Shown here: positions 29,155-38,136 of the stretch, piece by piece | Layout: each line of letters opens with the position of its first letter | Numbering within the stretch: position 1 is the first letter of the stretch | Origin: G963662675 sp963676845 | Lineage (GTDB): Bacteria > Bacteroidota > Bacteroidia > Bacteroidales > Prolixibacteraceae | Assembly (NCBI GenBank): GCA_963676845.2 | Contig: CAXXKK010000023.1 | Location: forward strand, 1 to 64,000 | Length of the DNA stretch: 64,000 nucleotides | Direction of reading: 5' to 3' | Program-made: the position numbers and the translations under genes | The notes under the pieces: model-generated | Database searches by the model: none | What the model saw: the letters and a program-made list of their open reading frames with translations, nothing else | What the model was told of the DNA's origin: nothing

Positions 29155-29874
29155 ATGGGTCCTTTGAATGTAATCATAATTGATGATGAGACTGATGCAG
29201 GAAATCTATTAGGCAATTTATTATCTGAATTTCAAACATTAAAAGTCAGGCATATATATGTTGATCCATATAAAGCATTAGAATCTGTAATATTGGAACA
29301 ACCTGATGTTGTTTTCTCTGATGTAGAAATGCCACGAATTAATGGAATTGAATTTCTTAAGCACGTAAATGAATTATCACCAAAAACAAAAGTTGTATTC
29401 ACTACTGCTTTTGAAACATATGCTATTGAAGCAATTCACAACGATGCCTTTGATTTTATCTGTAAACCGATAGCAAAAAATGAGCTAACAAATGTTGTAC
29501 GTAAAATTTTAGCGACTGTAATCAAAGAAGAAATAAAATCGAATGAGGCAAAAGACAATCGCGTACTTTTAAAAACCAGTGAAGGCTACCATTACGTATC
29601 TGCAAACAATGTGATTTATATTGAAGCAGATGGAAGTTATTCCACCATTATTTTAGATGAAAACAGACGATTACTTGCAAGTATGAATCTGGGAAGAATT
29701 CAGGAGCACCTCCCTCGCAATGAATTCATAAGAATCAGCCGCAAACATATCATCAATAAAGCTTACTTAACCTTTATAAATTTTACCAAAGGACATTGCA
29801 TCGTTTCAAATAATGACAATGAGTATTCTCTTGAAGTAAATATGCGGATGAAAGACATCAAACAAGAACTCTAA
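29155..29874 (+). CDS. LytTR-family response regulator
   Basis: A 239-residue protein. Receiver domain at 1-125 with acidic pair D10/D11, phosphoacceptor D56 (VVFSDVEMP), the switch TTAF and K104 (ICKPIAK). A LytTR DNA-binding domain at about 135-239 (VLLKTSEGYHYVSANNVIYI, IRISRKHIINKAYL). The kinase gene begins 29 bases downstream and is the expected partner. The gene is divergent from the PKD surface protein. A transcription factor for the surface-protein cluster is the natural guess, not shown. Start ATG at 29155. Confidence 0.9.
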   Translation: MGPLNVIIIDDETDAGNLLGNLLSEFQTLKVRHIYVDPYKALESVILEQPDVVFSDVEMPRINGIEFLKHVNELSPKTKVVFTTAFETYAIEAIHNDAFDFICKPIAKNELTNVVRKILATVIKEEIKSNEAKDNRVLLKTSEGYHYVSANNVIYIEADGSYSTIILDENRRLLASMNLGRIQEHLPRNEFIRISRKHIINKAYLTFINFTKGHCIVSNNDNEYSLEVNMRMKDIKQEL

Positions 29875-29903
29875 AACTCCTTAAACGAAGTTAATTTCTA
29901 AAC

Positions 29904-32024
29904 ATGAGAGTGGACCGAATTATTTCAAATTCCTTTTTTGAGGCATCAATTATAGGGCTTGTGCTTACGCTATTGGTTATTTTTACCTGGGATCATCCAA
30001 TGCATCGCTATAATATTAATGTTGATCCATTTTCAAGACCTAATGCATCCAAAAACACGCACTGGTTTAGTGGTGATTTTAATGGGGACGGTAATTCAGA
30101 AAGAATTCGTTGTGATAATAATATTGGAGCTGAATCTCTTGACATAACTTATTATGACAACAATGGATTTTTAATAAACCAATTCCACATTTTTCAGTCA
30201 GAATGGAGTTATGATCTGGAGCCTAGGGTAATAGACATTAATCACGACAAGGAATCGGAGTTGGTTTTTCTTTCAACAAGAAACGATTCAATTTTTTTTA
30301 GTGCCTTCAGTTTAACGGAATTTGATCTTATCATTGATCATTTATTCATTGACACATTTGAGCAAAAAAGAGAAATATATTCGTGTCAGTCTGCATTTTT
30401 TGAATTCGGTGATTTTGACTATAATGGAACTGATGAACTATTTTTTCATTTTGATGCAGGATTTGGTCTTTATCCCAGGGGAGTTTTTAAAATTGAATTT
30501 CCCAGTTTAAAAGTTTCAAGGTCAGATTCAGAATATATGACTTTAAAACCAACTTACTTATGGGATTTAAACCAAGATAATATTCCTGAAATTTTATGCA
30601 GATGCGCTGCCCCTTCAAATGTAAGAAACTACAACAAATACACAGATACAATAAGTTACATCACTGTTCTGGATTACAATTTGAATTTCCTGTTTGAGCC
30701 TATTCCTTTCGAAGAAGGTTTTTCATCTATTGACTGTGTTCCCTGTCCATCAAATGACACCTTATTCTATGCACGGTTTAATTCAAATTCAAAAGCAAAA
30801 ACACCATTGAGTGTTTATCTAGCTGATAAAAACGGAGAAATACTAAATTCAAAAATATATTCCAATGTAAACAACCCTGAAAATATGTCTGTTGAGATGG
30901 TTTTCATCAACAACAAATCATACTTTTATATAAAAGGGGTAGGCACATTTGAACTAACACCCTCTTTTGACAAATTACCTGACAAACTATCCCCTGAAAT
31001 AAATGATAAATTATACCTGCCGGTATGTATAGACCTAAATGATGATGGAATTGACGAATGGATATCAAAATCGAACGGGGAAATTTTAATTTATAATGAA
31101 GCTATTAATGAATGGGGAAAGATTATATCTCCCACTCCTATTACAGACGGACTTGAAATTTACCCGTTCTACAATGATAACCATCTTTCTTTTTTAGTTG
31201 ACACAGGTAGTGGATTTTTCTTTTTTAATTATCAACAAAATCCATATTATATTTTTCTATATATCATTTACGGATTGATATTCTTATCTATTAGTGGGTC
31301 TGTTTTGATTGTACTTTTCATTCAAAAAAGAAAAATTGAAAATAGATTTCAAACTGAAAAACAAATGGCAGAACTTCAGTTTAATGCAATTCTAAATCAA
31401 TTAACCCCACACTTTCTTTTTAATTCATTGAACTCAATTGCCTGTATGATTAATGAAGGTAAAAAAGATGAAGCATACGACTTTCTAACTATAAGCTCAA
31501 GATTATTCCAACAAATAGTGAATGATGCAAAAGAAGTAAATCGTTCTCTCAAATCGGAAATACTATTTACTAACGATTATATTGGCATTCAGAAATTAAG
31601 GTTTAAAGAACGGTTTGATATACAGTTTCAAATCCATCCTGATGTTAATATGGACTTTATTGTTCCAAAAAAATGTATTCATACCTATGTTGAAAATGCA
31701 ATAATGCATGGTTTTAGAGATATACAAACAGGTAGAATAATAAAAATAGACATAGAACCCTATAAAAATGGAATCTCAATTCTTATTGAAGATAATGGAA
31801 TAGGTAGGGATGCTGCCTCAAAGTATAAAAGTTCATCAGGAAATGGAATAAGAATTATGAAAGAATACTATCAATTATTTGAGAAGTATTATAATTACAA
31901 AATTAATTATTCAGTTTCTGACATCCAGGATAAATCATCTAATGGGTTAGTGACAGGAACTCTAGTCAGTTTAAATATCCAAAATAATATTAACTTGGAC
32001 AAAATAAGTCCTAAAAGTAAATAG
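29904..32024 (+). CDS. LytS-like histidine kinase with FG-GAP/propeller-like sensor
   Basis: A 706-residue membrane kinase. Transmembrane helix at about 14-28 (ASIIGLVLTLLVIFT), a large extracytoplasmic region (about 40-440) with repeated calcium-loop-like strings DFNGDGNSE, DINHDKESE, DFDYNGTDE, DLNQDNIPE and DLNDDGIDE typical of FG-GAP/VCBS propellers, then a second helix (about 445-468). The cytoplasmic part is a His_kinase (PF06580) domain with H503 in NQLTPHFLFNSLNS, then an ATPase domain (VENAIMHGF, IEDNGIGRD, GNGIRIM). It should autophosphorylate and pass phosphate to D56 of the preceding LytTR regulator. It ends 33 bases from the convergent IntA gene. Confidence 0.85.
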   Translation: MRVDRIISNSFFEASIIGLVLTLLVIFTWDHPMHRYNINVDPFSRPNASKNTHWFSGDFNGDGNSERIRCDNNIGAESLDITYYDNNGFLINQFHIFQSEWSYDLEPRVIDINHDKESELVFLSTRNDSIFFSAFSLTEFDLIIDHLFIDTFEQKREIYSCQSAFFEFGDFDYNGTDELFFHFDAGFGLYPRGVFKIEFPSLKVSRSDSEYMTLKPTYLWDLNQDNIPEILCRCAAPSNVRNYNKYTDTISYITVLDYNLNFLFEPIPFEEGFSSIDCVPCPSNDTLFYARFNSNSKAKTPLSVYLADKNGEILNSKIYSNVNNPENMSVEMVFINNKSYFYIKGVGTFELTPSFDKLPDKLSPEINDKLYLPVCIDLNDDGIDEWISKSNGEILIYNEAINEWGKIISPTPITDGLEIYPFYNDNHLSFLVDTGSGFFFFNYQQNPYYIFLYIIYGLIFLSISGSVLIVLFIQKRKIENRFQTEKQMAELQFNAILNQLTPHFLFNSLNSIACMINEGKKDEAYDFLTISSRLFQQIVNDAKEVNRSLKSEILFTNDYIGIQKLRFKERFDIQFQIHPDVNMDFIVPKKCIHTYVENAIMHGFRDIQTGRIIKIDIEPYKNGISILIEDNGIGRDAASKYKSSSGNGIRIMKEYYQLFEKYYNYKINYSVSDIQDKSSNGLVTGTLVSLNIQNNINLDKISPKSK

Positions 32025-32056
32025 GTACAAGAAAAAAATCCAAATTTATTTTCTGA

Positions 32057-33268
32057 TTATATATTTATGATTAGATCGTTTGCTGCATCCAAGACATCAT
32101 TTTCAAAAGAGTCGAGGTAAATTTGGGTAGTTCTTTCGGTCTCATGGCCAAGTCCTTCAGAAATGACAGCAGTAGAGATTCCCTGTCGCTTTGCAATTGT
32201 TGCCCAGGAGTGACGGGCTACATAGGTTGTAAGTGGGAAAGATAAACCAACCATTTTTCCAAGTTCTTTCAATTTCTTATTAGTTAGGCGTAAAGAGTTT
32301 AAGTATTTTTTATGCCTGTCCTCTTCATCCTTGGCAATAATTGGGAAAATATACGATTCCGGATCTACAAGATCATTGTACTCTTTAATAATTCCAAACA
32401 TCTGATCCGTCAAACGGATAGAAAATTTCTGCTTGGTTTTGTTCCGGGAATAATATAACCGGTCTCCATCAATGTTTTTTACCTGAAGGTTTGCAATGTC
32501 AATAAAAGATATTCCACGACAATAGAAGCTAAATAGAAAGATATTACGGGCATCAATTTGCGTTTGATCCGAAAGCTCAAGGTTTTTGATCGCTGTGATA
32601 TTTTCTTTTGATATCGCCCGTTTAGTTGTCTTTTCGTTTCTGATCTGATAGTTTTTGAATGGATAGAATTCTTCTTTTACAACTTCTTCCTTAATTGCTC
32701 TATTATATACCGCTTTGAGCTTTCTCATGTAAGTAAATACAGTGTTGACCTTACTCCCCCTTTTAAGTAAGAACTCTTCAAAATCAATGACCATTTTATA
32801 ATTAAATTCCTTAAATGTCAGGTCTTTTTCATCACGATATTTTTGAAACATATTTAAGGCCTGTCTATAAACTCGGGCATTGCCATAATTCCCCAGATTC
32901 TCGAAACGATTAATAAGCTGCTCTGTATATTTAAAAAAGGAAATATTGGAAGAGATAGAGCTGCATGCAGAAATAATCATATCGACTGTATATGAAGCTC
33001 CTTTTTCATCCAAATCAATAATTGCCCGTTTAAACTCTTCCCTACGCTTTATTATAGTCCTGTTCAACTTTTGCAAATAGATTTTATGCTCTTTATCCCG
33101 GCTCTTTTCAATAGCAAGTCCTTCCGTTGGATCCCATTCATTTTCCTTTAAATATTGCTTTAATGAAATATACCTTTTATTCCGGTTGTGAATAATTAGG
33201 AATGAAACTGGATACTGTTCATGCTTGTTCTTTTTCTCTTTTCGCAAAATTACTTTTACTGAAGCCAT
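32057..33268 (-). CDS. Tyrosine recombinase (IntA, integrase of element A)
   Basis: About 403 residues. An open frame begins at TTG 33283, but ATG at 33268 (MASVKVILRKEKKNKHEQYP) is the better start. N-terminal SAM-like domains (LEKYLKENEWDP-type, core-binding at about 110-200), then the catalytic domain with R (FLFSFYCRGISFIDIANL), K (YSRNKTKQKFSIRL), ARHSWAT, EGLGHE and the nucleophile Y in TQIYLDSF. It lies next to a tRNA-Lys 3' half at 33448-33489, so tRNA-Lys is its likely target. Its last 65 bases are duplicated at 3739-3803. Upstream are two iterons of GGTGGAACAT. The reaction is site-specific integration and excision. Confidence 0.9.
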   Translation of the reverse strand: MASVKVILRKEKKNKHEQYPVSFLIIHNRNKRYISLKQYLKENEWDPTEGLAIEKSRDKEHKIYLQKLNRTIIKRREEFKRAIIDLDEKGASYTVDMIISACSSISSNISFFKYTEQLINRFENLGNYGNARVYRQALNMFQKYRDEKDLTFKEFNYKMVIDFEEFLLKRGSKVNTVFTYMRKLKAVYNRAIKEEVVKEEFYPFKNYQIRNEKTTKRAISKENITAIKNLELSDQTQIDARNIFLFSFYCRGISFIDIANLQVKNIDGDRLYYSRNKTKQKFSIRLTDQMFGIIKEYNDLVDPESYIFPIIAKDEEDRHKKYLNSLRLTNKKLKELGKMVGLSFPLTTYVARHSWATIAKRQGISTAVISEGLGHETERTTQIYLDSFENDVLDAANDLIINI

Positions 33269-33287
33269 AACATTTAAATGCAATTTG

Positions 33288-33308
33288 GGTGGAACATAGG
33301 TGGAACAT
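33288..33308. promoter_or_regulatory. Tandem iterons upstream of IntA
   Basis: GGTGGAACAT at 33288-33297 and again at 33299-33308, an 11-bp period, 20 bases before the IntA ATG. They are candidate arm-type sites or autoregulatory sites for IntA. Confidence 0.5.
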
Positions 33309-33447
33309 TTATAGTATAAAATTACTATTTAATTCATTTAAATACAATATAAATGAACACTAAAACACCTAAATACACCTTTATTTATTGGCATTACAGC
33401 TACATTAAAGGAAACAGATAAAATTTACACTATATGTAAATTAATCT

Positions 33448-33489
33448 CTTTTAAGGATGGGGTCCTGGGTTCGAACCCCAGCTGAGTCA
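33448..33489 (+). other. tRNA-Lys(TTT) 3' half: right attachment site of element A
   Basis: From the anticodon loop CTTTTAA (anticodon 33450-33452) the sequence has the anticodon-stem 3' strand GGATG, variable loop GGGTC, T-arm CTGGG-TTCGAAC-CCCAG, acceptor strand CTGAGTC and discriminator A. No 5' half (expected GACTCAG start) precedes it, so this is not a working tRNA. It is what remains when an element recombines at the anticodon loop of a tRNA gene. The intact tRNA-Lys is expected left of position 1. Confidence 0.8.
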
Positions 33490-33504
33490 CACCAAATTTC
33501 CTAG

Positions 33505-33544
33505 AAGCCTTGCAAGATCAAAACTTGCAAGGCTTTTGTTTTTT
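33505..33544 (+). terminator. Terminator after the tRNA-Lys half
   Basis: A 12-bp perfect stem (AAGCCTTGCAAG, 33505-33516 and 33524-33535) and TTGTTTTTT. It lies inside the left end of element B and would end transcripts of a tRNA reformed by IntB recombination. The rest of 33545-33887 has the iterons below and no gene that I can support. Confidence 0.8.
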
Positions 33545-33546
33545 AG

Positions 33547-33568
33547 TGGTGTCAAATGTGGTGTTGAT
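33547..33568. promoter_or_regulatory. Iterons at the left end of element B
   Basis: TGGTGTCAAATG then TGGTGTTGA, two 12-bp units in the same orientation and sequence as the pair at 47621-47641 just upstream of IntB. Candidate arm-type sites for IntB at the far end of the element. Confidence 0.5.
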
Positions 33569-33887
33569 AACTTTTCAAGGGCTTTCCCAAATGCTCAAAC
33601 AAAGTTATTCCCAATTTCATCCAGACAAGCCCTACGGGTAGCAAAAGACTACGGCATAAAACCATTCATTCCAAAACTTTAAGATTTGATTTGCTCCAAA
33701 TGCTAGTCCTAATTTCAAAAACACTTGATCTCCGTAAACTTCGATCAAGAAATTTTGAAACCACACATCAAAACTTACAGTTTTTCCATTCGTTATTTAT
33801 TCCGTTTCCTTTTGCAATCTGGATGAAATTGTAAGAAGAGGGTGTTTAAGATTTGGGAAATGAAATAAAAAGCAACATTATAAATAT

Positions 33888-34166
33888 TTAGATTCTTCCA
33901 CAAAGCCTTTTAAATTCTAACCTGACATCCTCAAAAGTAGGTGCACCAATTCTAGAGATCCTTGTATATGTATCTATGCCATTGTCTGTAGCCATTGCGT
34001 GCCAAAAAAACTCCTCTACTTTTTCTGCTGTAGTTATTTTGTTGAGACGCATTCTTGTCGTTTTAATCTTTCTTTTTATTGTCACATCTGCTTTAGAATG
34101 ATTTTCAGCTGGAGATAACACATTTGTCTCTAAAAATTGGATTAATTGTTCTTTTGTTGATTTCAT
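33888..34166 (-). CDS. Hypothetical 92-residue protein, end of the defence operon
   Basis: A small, basic, mostly helical protein (KADVTIKRKIKTTRMRLNKI, FFWHAMATDNGIDTYTRI). I do not recognise the family. ATG at 34166 is 36 bases past the stop of the membrane-protein gene on the same strand, so it is probably the last gene of the element B operon. No signal peptide or membrane segment. Confidence 0.5.
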   Translation of the reverse strand: MKSTKEQLIQFLETNVLSPAENHSKADVTIKRKIKTTRMRLNKITTAEKVEEFFWHAMATDNGIDTYTRISRIGAPTFEDVRLEFKRLCGRI

Positions 34167-34202
34167 AGGATTGGAAATATTAATAAGCTTAAAACAAAAT
34201 TA

Positions 34203-34835
34203 TTAATGTTCTTCTTCATATTTTATACTTCTTAGTCTAAATGAAAATTGATCTTTCTTTTTATTAAAAACATTTGGCTTAATATGGCCATTTAAAAGAT
34301 TTAAAACGAAAAATAGCATTATTACAATTAGTAAAACATTGTATATGATTTCTTGATTTGGAAAATCTACAATATAATCGAAGAAGTACTGAAAAATAAA
34401 GAACATCCAAAGAACTGTGACAAATAGACTAACCTTCATATTCACTCCTGAAACTGATGGAGCATCCCTATTTAATACAGTCTTATAGATTGGTCCAGTA
34501 ATCTCATCTTCTAACATATCAATATGTTTCTCCCAGTTCTCTTGCCATTTTTTGCTACCTTTATTTACAAGAAACCAAGCCAATGAGAAAATAAACCCCA
34601 TAATTGCTAATACGAGTCTTAAATAACTCTCAGAGTAATCTAATACGATAAAATATCCAGCAAAAGTAGCTCCAATAAAAGCCCAAAAATAAGTAGCTCT
34701 TTTCCAATATAGCTCTATTTCAAAATCTCTATTTTTCCATGCTCTTTCTAAAGCTTTTTGTTGAGTAGAACTAGTCTTATCAATATTTATGTCCTGATTG
34801 AAAAGTTGTAGGTATTGTTCTTTATCTAACTTCAT
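34203..34835 (-). CDS. Two-helix-pair membrane protein, RipA-family-like
   Basis: A 210-residue protein. After a soluble N-terminus (about 45 residues, KALERAWKNRDFEIELYWKR) come two close membrane helices (YFWAFIGATFAGYFIVL and LVLAIMGFIFSLAWFLV), a basic loop VNKGSKKWQENWEKHIDMLE, and two further helices (LFVTVLWMFFIFQYFF, VLLIVIMLFFVLNLL). It resembles proteins named RipA-family octameric membrane proteins, as far as I can judge by eye. It lies 94 bases downstream of hsdM. A membrane effector or anchor for the operon is possible but is inference. Confidence 0.55.
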   Translation of the reverse strand: MKLDKEQYLQLFNQDINIDKTSSTQQKALERAWKNRDFEIELYWKRATYFWAFIGATFAGYFIVLDYSESYLRLVLAIMGFIFSLAWFLVNKGSKKWQENWEKHIDMLEDEITGPIYKTVLNRDAPSVSGVNMKVSLFVTVLWMFFIFQYFFDYIVDFPNQEIIYNVLLIVIMLFFVLNLLNGHIKPNVFNKKKDQFSFRLRSIKYEEEH

Positions 34836-34929
34836 AAAATAGGTGTCATTTACGAATCAATACAAATATACCTATAAATTAACTTAACGTTGTAATGTTC
34901 TATTATTCCCCAAAATGCAAATTTTAAAA

Positions 34930-36393
34930 TCATTGTTTTTCTATATTGTCCCGAATAGTTTTAAAGTTAACTAATGCACTTTCAATATTTTCGATTATCT
35001 CATCTAGAATCGTATCTGGTTCGGGAAGATTATCCAAATCAATTAAATTCTCATCTTTTAGCCAGAATATATCAAGATTTGTCTTATCTCTAGAAGTCAG
35101 TTCTTTATAGGAATATTTTCGCCAGCGACCTTCTTCATTATCTGAACTCCATGTTTCTTTTCTATTCTTTCTGTCATTTGGATTGAAGCATTTTACAAAA
35201 TCTTTTAGATGCTCATATCGCAATGGATTCTTTTTGGGAGTATGTCGAATATTAGTCCTGTAATCGTAATACCAGACCTCTTTAGTTGCAGGTGTTTTCT
35301 GTTTTGTATTTTTTTCGAAGAATAAAACATTTGCTTTTACACCTTGAGCATAAAATATCCCTGTAGGTAATCTTAAAATGGTATGTAGATTAGTTTCTTC
35401 AATTAGATTTTTTCGAATTGTTTCTCCAGCACCACCTTCAAACAATACATTATCAGGAAGCACAACTGCCGCTCGACCATTTTCATTTAACATAGTTACT
35501 ACATGCTGTAAAAAAGCTAATTGCTTGTTACTGGTTGAAACCCAAAAATCTTCTCGTAGGAAATAACCTTCTTTTTCTGATTGTTTTTTATCAGGTGTAG
35601 GAATATCACTACTACTTATACCAAATGGAGGGTTTGCAAGGATAATATCTACTTTTTCACCATCTGTGACTTTCCCTTCTTCAATTCGTTTTAAACTGTC
35701 CGTAACTTCAATGTCTGGTGTTTCTTGTAAATCTCCAACTCCGTGCAAAAACAAATTCATTAGACAGAGACGAGCTGTTGATTTTTCAATTTCCCAACCT
35801 TTAAACATATCAAATTTTATATGGTCGGTTATTTTAGTTTTGTTTCTTTTGAAATAATCCAGTACTCCTAAGAAAAATCCACCAGTACCACATGAAGGGT
35901 CGGAAACCTTTTCGCTTTCTTTGGGATTAATACATTCTACCATTGAAGCTATTACTGGTCTTGGTGTAAAATATTGACCAGCACCACTACTTTCAGCATT
36001 TTTTTGAAGGAGAGATTCGTAAATCTCTCCTTTAATATCATATTCGGTAGAAGTCCAATTTTCTTCTGATATTAAATTGATTAACTTCTTTAATTTAAGC
36101 GAATCGTGAATTTTATTTTGAGCATTTGTGAATATTTTCTCAAGCATTCCACCTGAATTAGCTAAGGTCTTAAGAATTGACTCATATTGAGTCATCAAAT
36201 CTCCTTTTTCTAAGTCTTTTAACTTTTTCCAATTACAAATATTTGGCAGGTTAAACTCTTTCTTATTCTCATCTGCCATTTTTAGAAAAAGAAGGTAGGT
36301 TAACTGTTCAAGGTAATCCGTATAACCTAAACCATCATCTCTAAGTGTATCACAAAATTTCCAAATTTTATCTACTAATGTATTTGTTGCCAT
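34930..36393 (-). CDS. hsdM: Type I restriction-modification methyltransferase subunit HsdM
   Basis: A 487-residue N6-adenine DNA methyltransferase. N-terminal HsdM helical domain (DKIWKFCDTLRDDGLGYTDY), GAGQYFTPRPVI at about 138-148, SAM-binding motif I DPSCGTGGFF (165-174) and catalytic motif IV NPPFG (254-258). Length fits HsdM. With HsdS it should methylate adenine in a bipartite site. The ATG follows the HNH gene stop by two bases, so the genes are one transcript. No HsdR gene is found anywhere in the window, so restriction would need a distant subunit or another effector such as the nested ATPase/HNH pair. Confidence 0.95.
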   Translation of the reverse strand: MATNTLVDKIWKFCDTLRDDGLGYTDYLEQLTYLLFLKMADENKKEFNLPNICNWKKLKDLEKGDLMTQYESILKTLANSGGMLEKIFTNAQNKIHDSLKLKKLINLISEENWTSTEYDIKGEIYESLLQKNAESSGAGQYFTPRPVIASMVECINPKESEKVSDPSCGTGGFFLGVLDYFKRNKTKITDHIKFDMFKGWEIEKSTARLCLMNLFLHGVGDLQETPDIEVTDSLKRIEEGKVTDGEKVDIILANPPFGISSSDIPTPDKKQSEKEGYFLREDFWVSTSNKQLAFLQHVVTMLNENGRAAVVLPDNVLFEGGAGETIRKNLIEETNLHTILRLPTGIFYAQGVKANVLFFEKNTKQKTPATKEVWYYDYRTNIRHTPKKNPLRYEHLKDFVKCFNPNDRKNRKETWSSDNEEGRWRKYSYKELTSRDKTNLDIFWLKDENLIDLDNLPEPDTILDEIIENIESALVNFKTIRDNIEKQ

Positions 36394-37027
36394 CTTTATA
36401 TTATTGCTGTAAGTGCTCCTCTAAGCCACCATTCATAATCTTCATCTGTTAATTTATCATTAATAAAATTCCAAACAACAATTGAATGGGGCATCTTTAT
36501 GTTCGCTAGGCTTGCTAGGTTATTGAAGCAACTTTCAATTATTTCATCTATTTTATCCTCATCACCTTTAAATACAAATAAGTCATTCTTCGCTTCTTCT
36601 ACAATTTCATTACAAGTATTCCAAACACGGAATCTACCTCTTACGAGAGATTTATGTTCTAACCCATAACATTTTATAGAAATAGAGGCTCTTAAATGAT
36701 TTAAAGCATTATCATCAACATTATATGTTTCATAAGGCATTCCGTCTTTATCAAAAGAGAGTAATTCTACGTCCCTTGCATTTATTGGGTCTAAAAGTAA
36801 TGGTTTTTCACCTCTGCATTTGTTATCCTTTACCTTCGAAACCTTTGTTTTATCCTTTAAAGGAAAATAATTTCCTTTCCCCATAGTTTCATTTCCTTCT
36901 TCAAAACGCCCTTTTCTCAATAAATTTGCTAAGGTACCAGACAATCGAAAGTTCTGCCAGTCATATGATAGCCACCAATACCCTGACCTTCCCTAAAATA
37001 GCTTGACAGATTTATACTTATTTTCTA

Positions 37028-37064
37028 GTATTCCAGAAGCAGTAGATAGTTGCCTCTGGAATAC
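37028..37064. repeat. Hairpin inside the IS right end
   Basis: Perfect 10-bp arms GTATTCCAGA (37028-37037) and TCTGGAATAC (37055-37064) in the noncoding tail of the IS. Confidence 0.6.
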
Positions 37065-37124
37065 AAACCTAGTTAAAATTTATTACTAAGATCTGTTTCA
37101 TTTTAATTCCTTATCCCTAAAGTA

Positions 37125-37162
37125 AAGTTTCTGTTTTGTGCTTAAGCACAAAACAGAAACTT
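37125..37162. repeat. Perfect 38-bp palindrome in the IS tail
   Basis: 19-bp arms AAGTTTCTGTTTTGTGCTT and its reverse complement with no spacer, starting ten bases past the OrfB stop. Likely a transcription stop or a barrier to read-in; no long U-tract follows. Confidence 0.75.
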
Positions 37163-37171
37163 ACGCAGCTC

Positions 37172-38122
37172 TTATTGCTGATTTTCTATACTTATTTGAA
37201 CGATGTCCCTAAAATTCATTACACTGTTCTGTTTTGAACCTACTTTGTGAGACAATGTGTATTCTTTCTTTTTCCAATGCTTTCGTAGCTTTCCGGTACG
37301 CTTATGTGCCTGGGCTGGAGTAAGCATATCACAACTTCTGTGTGGGCGTTGATTATTATATTTATCAATGGCAATTTTAACTGCTTCATGGGCAACATTG
37401 TAATCTTCAAAGGTTTGGTGCAAATCATATTCATCTTTCAATATGCCGTTTACCCGTTCTGCAATTGCGTTCTCGTAAGGATCGCCTTTCTCTGTCATCG
37501 ATATCAGGATATTGCTCCCTTTCAGGTAATTTACATAGTCATAGCAACAATATTGTATCCCCCGGTCTGAATGATGGATCAATTTCTTGCTTGTGTCTTC
37601 AGTCTCAACTGCCATTCTCAGTGCATTTAATGCTCCGGTGCTGGTCAAATCGTACCATAAGCACCAACCAACAACCTTTCTTGAATACGCATCGGTTATC
37701 AGCGATAAATAAGAAAACCCATATTTTGTGCGGATATAAGTTATGTCGCTTACCCAGAGTTTTCCCGGGAAACTTAAATCAAGATCTCTGACAATATTGG
37801 GGTACTTCTTGAATAAATGCTTGGAGTTGGTCGTCTTTGCTTTTCGTTTGCTCCTGCGTACTTGCAAACCATGCTCGCTCAATAAAACCGAAAACTTGTC
37901 CCGCCCCATCTTAATACCATGTTCTGATAAAAAAGGCTGCATCAACCCATGAAGCTTTTCACTGCCCATTTTTGGGTGGTCTTTTCTAAGTTTCTTTACT
38001 TCCTGTAATATCAGAACCTCTGCTAATTGTGTCTTTGATTCCCGTTTTTTAGTGTCGTACCATGCCTGGCGGCTATAACCAAACAGCTCACAGCTATCCT
38101 TTTTACTTATTGAAGGATACAT
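37172..38122 (-). CDS. IS3-family transposase OrfB (rve/DDE integrase)
   Basis: A 316-residue frame beginning at MYPSISKKDSCELFGYSRQA. HTH_21 segment (DHPKMGSEKLHGLMQPFL), then the rve core with DDE residues in WVSDITYI (D), LIHHSDRGIQY (D) and PYENAIAERVNGILKDEY (E), ending YNNQRPHRSCDMLTPAQAH. It cuts and joins the IS ends. It is probably made mostly as an OrfAB fusion by a -1 shift at the A6G run at 38155-38161. Confidence 0.9.
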   Translation of the reverse strand: MYPSISKKDSCELFGYSRQAWYDTKKRESKTQLAEVLILQEVKKLRKDHPKMGSEKLHGLMQPFLSEHGIKMGRDKFSVLLSEHGLQVRRSKRKAKTTNSKHLFKKYPNIVRDLDLSFPGKLWVSDITYIRTKYGFSYLSLITDAYSRKVVGWCLWYDLTSTGALNALRMAVETEDTSKKLIHHSDRGIQYCCYDYVNYLKGSNILISMTEKGDPYENAIAERVNGILKDEYDLHQTFEDYNVAHEAVKIAIDKYNNQRPHRSCDMLTPAQAHKRTGKLRKHWKKKEYTLSHKVGSKQNSVMNFRDIVQISIENQQ

Positions 38123-38136
38123 GTGTGCCAGTAATA

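Noticed and set aside
33421..33490. Complete tRNA gene
   Set aside because: Only the 3' half is present; the D-arm and the 5' acceptor strand are missing and the bases before the anticodon loop do not pair properly. It is an attachment-site remnant.
36396..36944. Independent 182-residue gene
   Set aside because: It would start on TTG, and the frame upstream continues YWWLSYDWQNFRLSG to the IS edge. It is the 3' part of the HNH gene.
37304..37791. Plus-strand frames inside the transposase
   Set aside because: Antisense shadows of OrfB with no recognisable protein.
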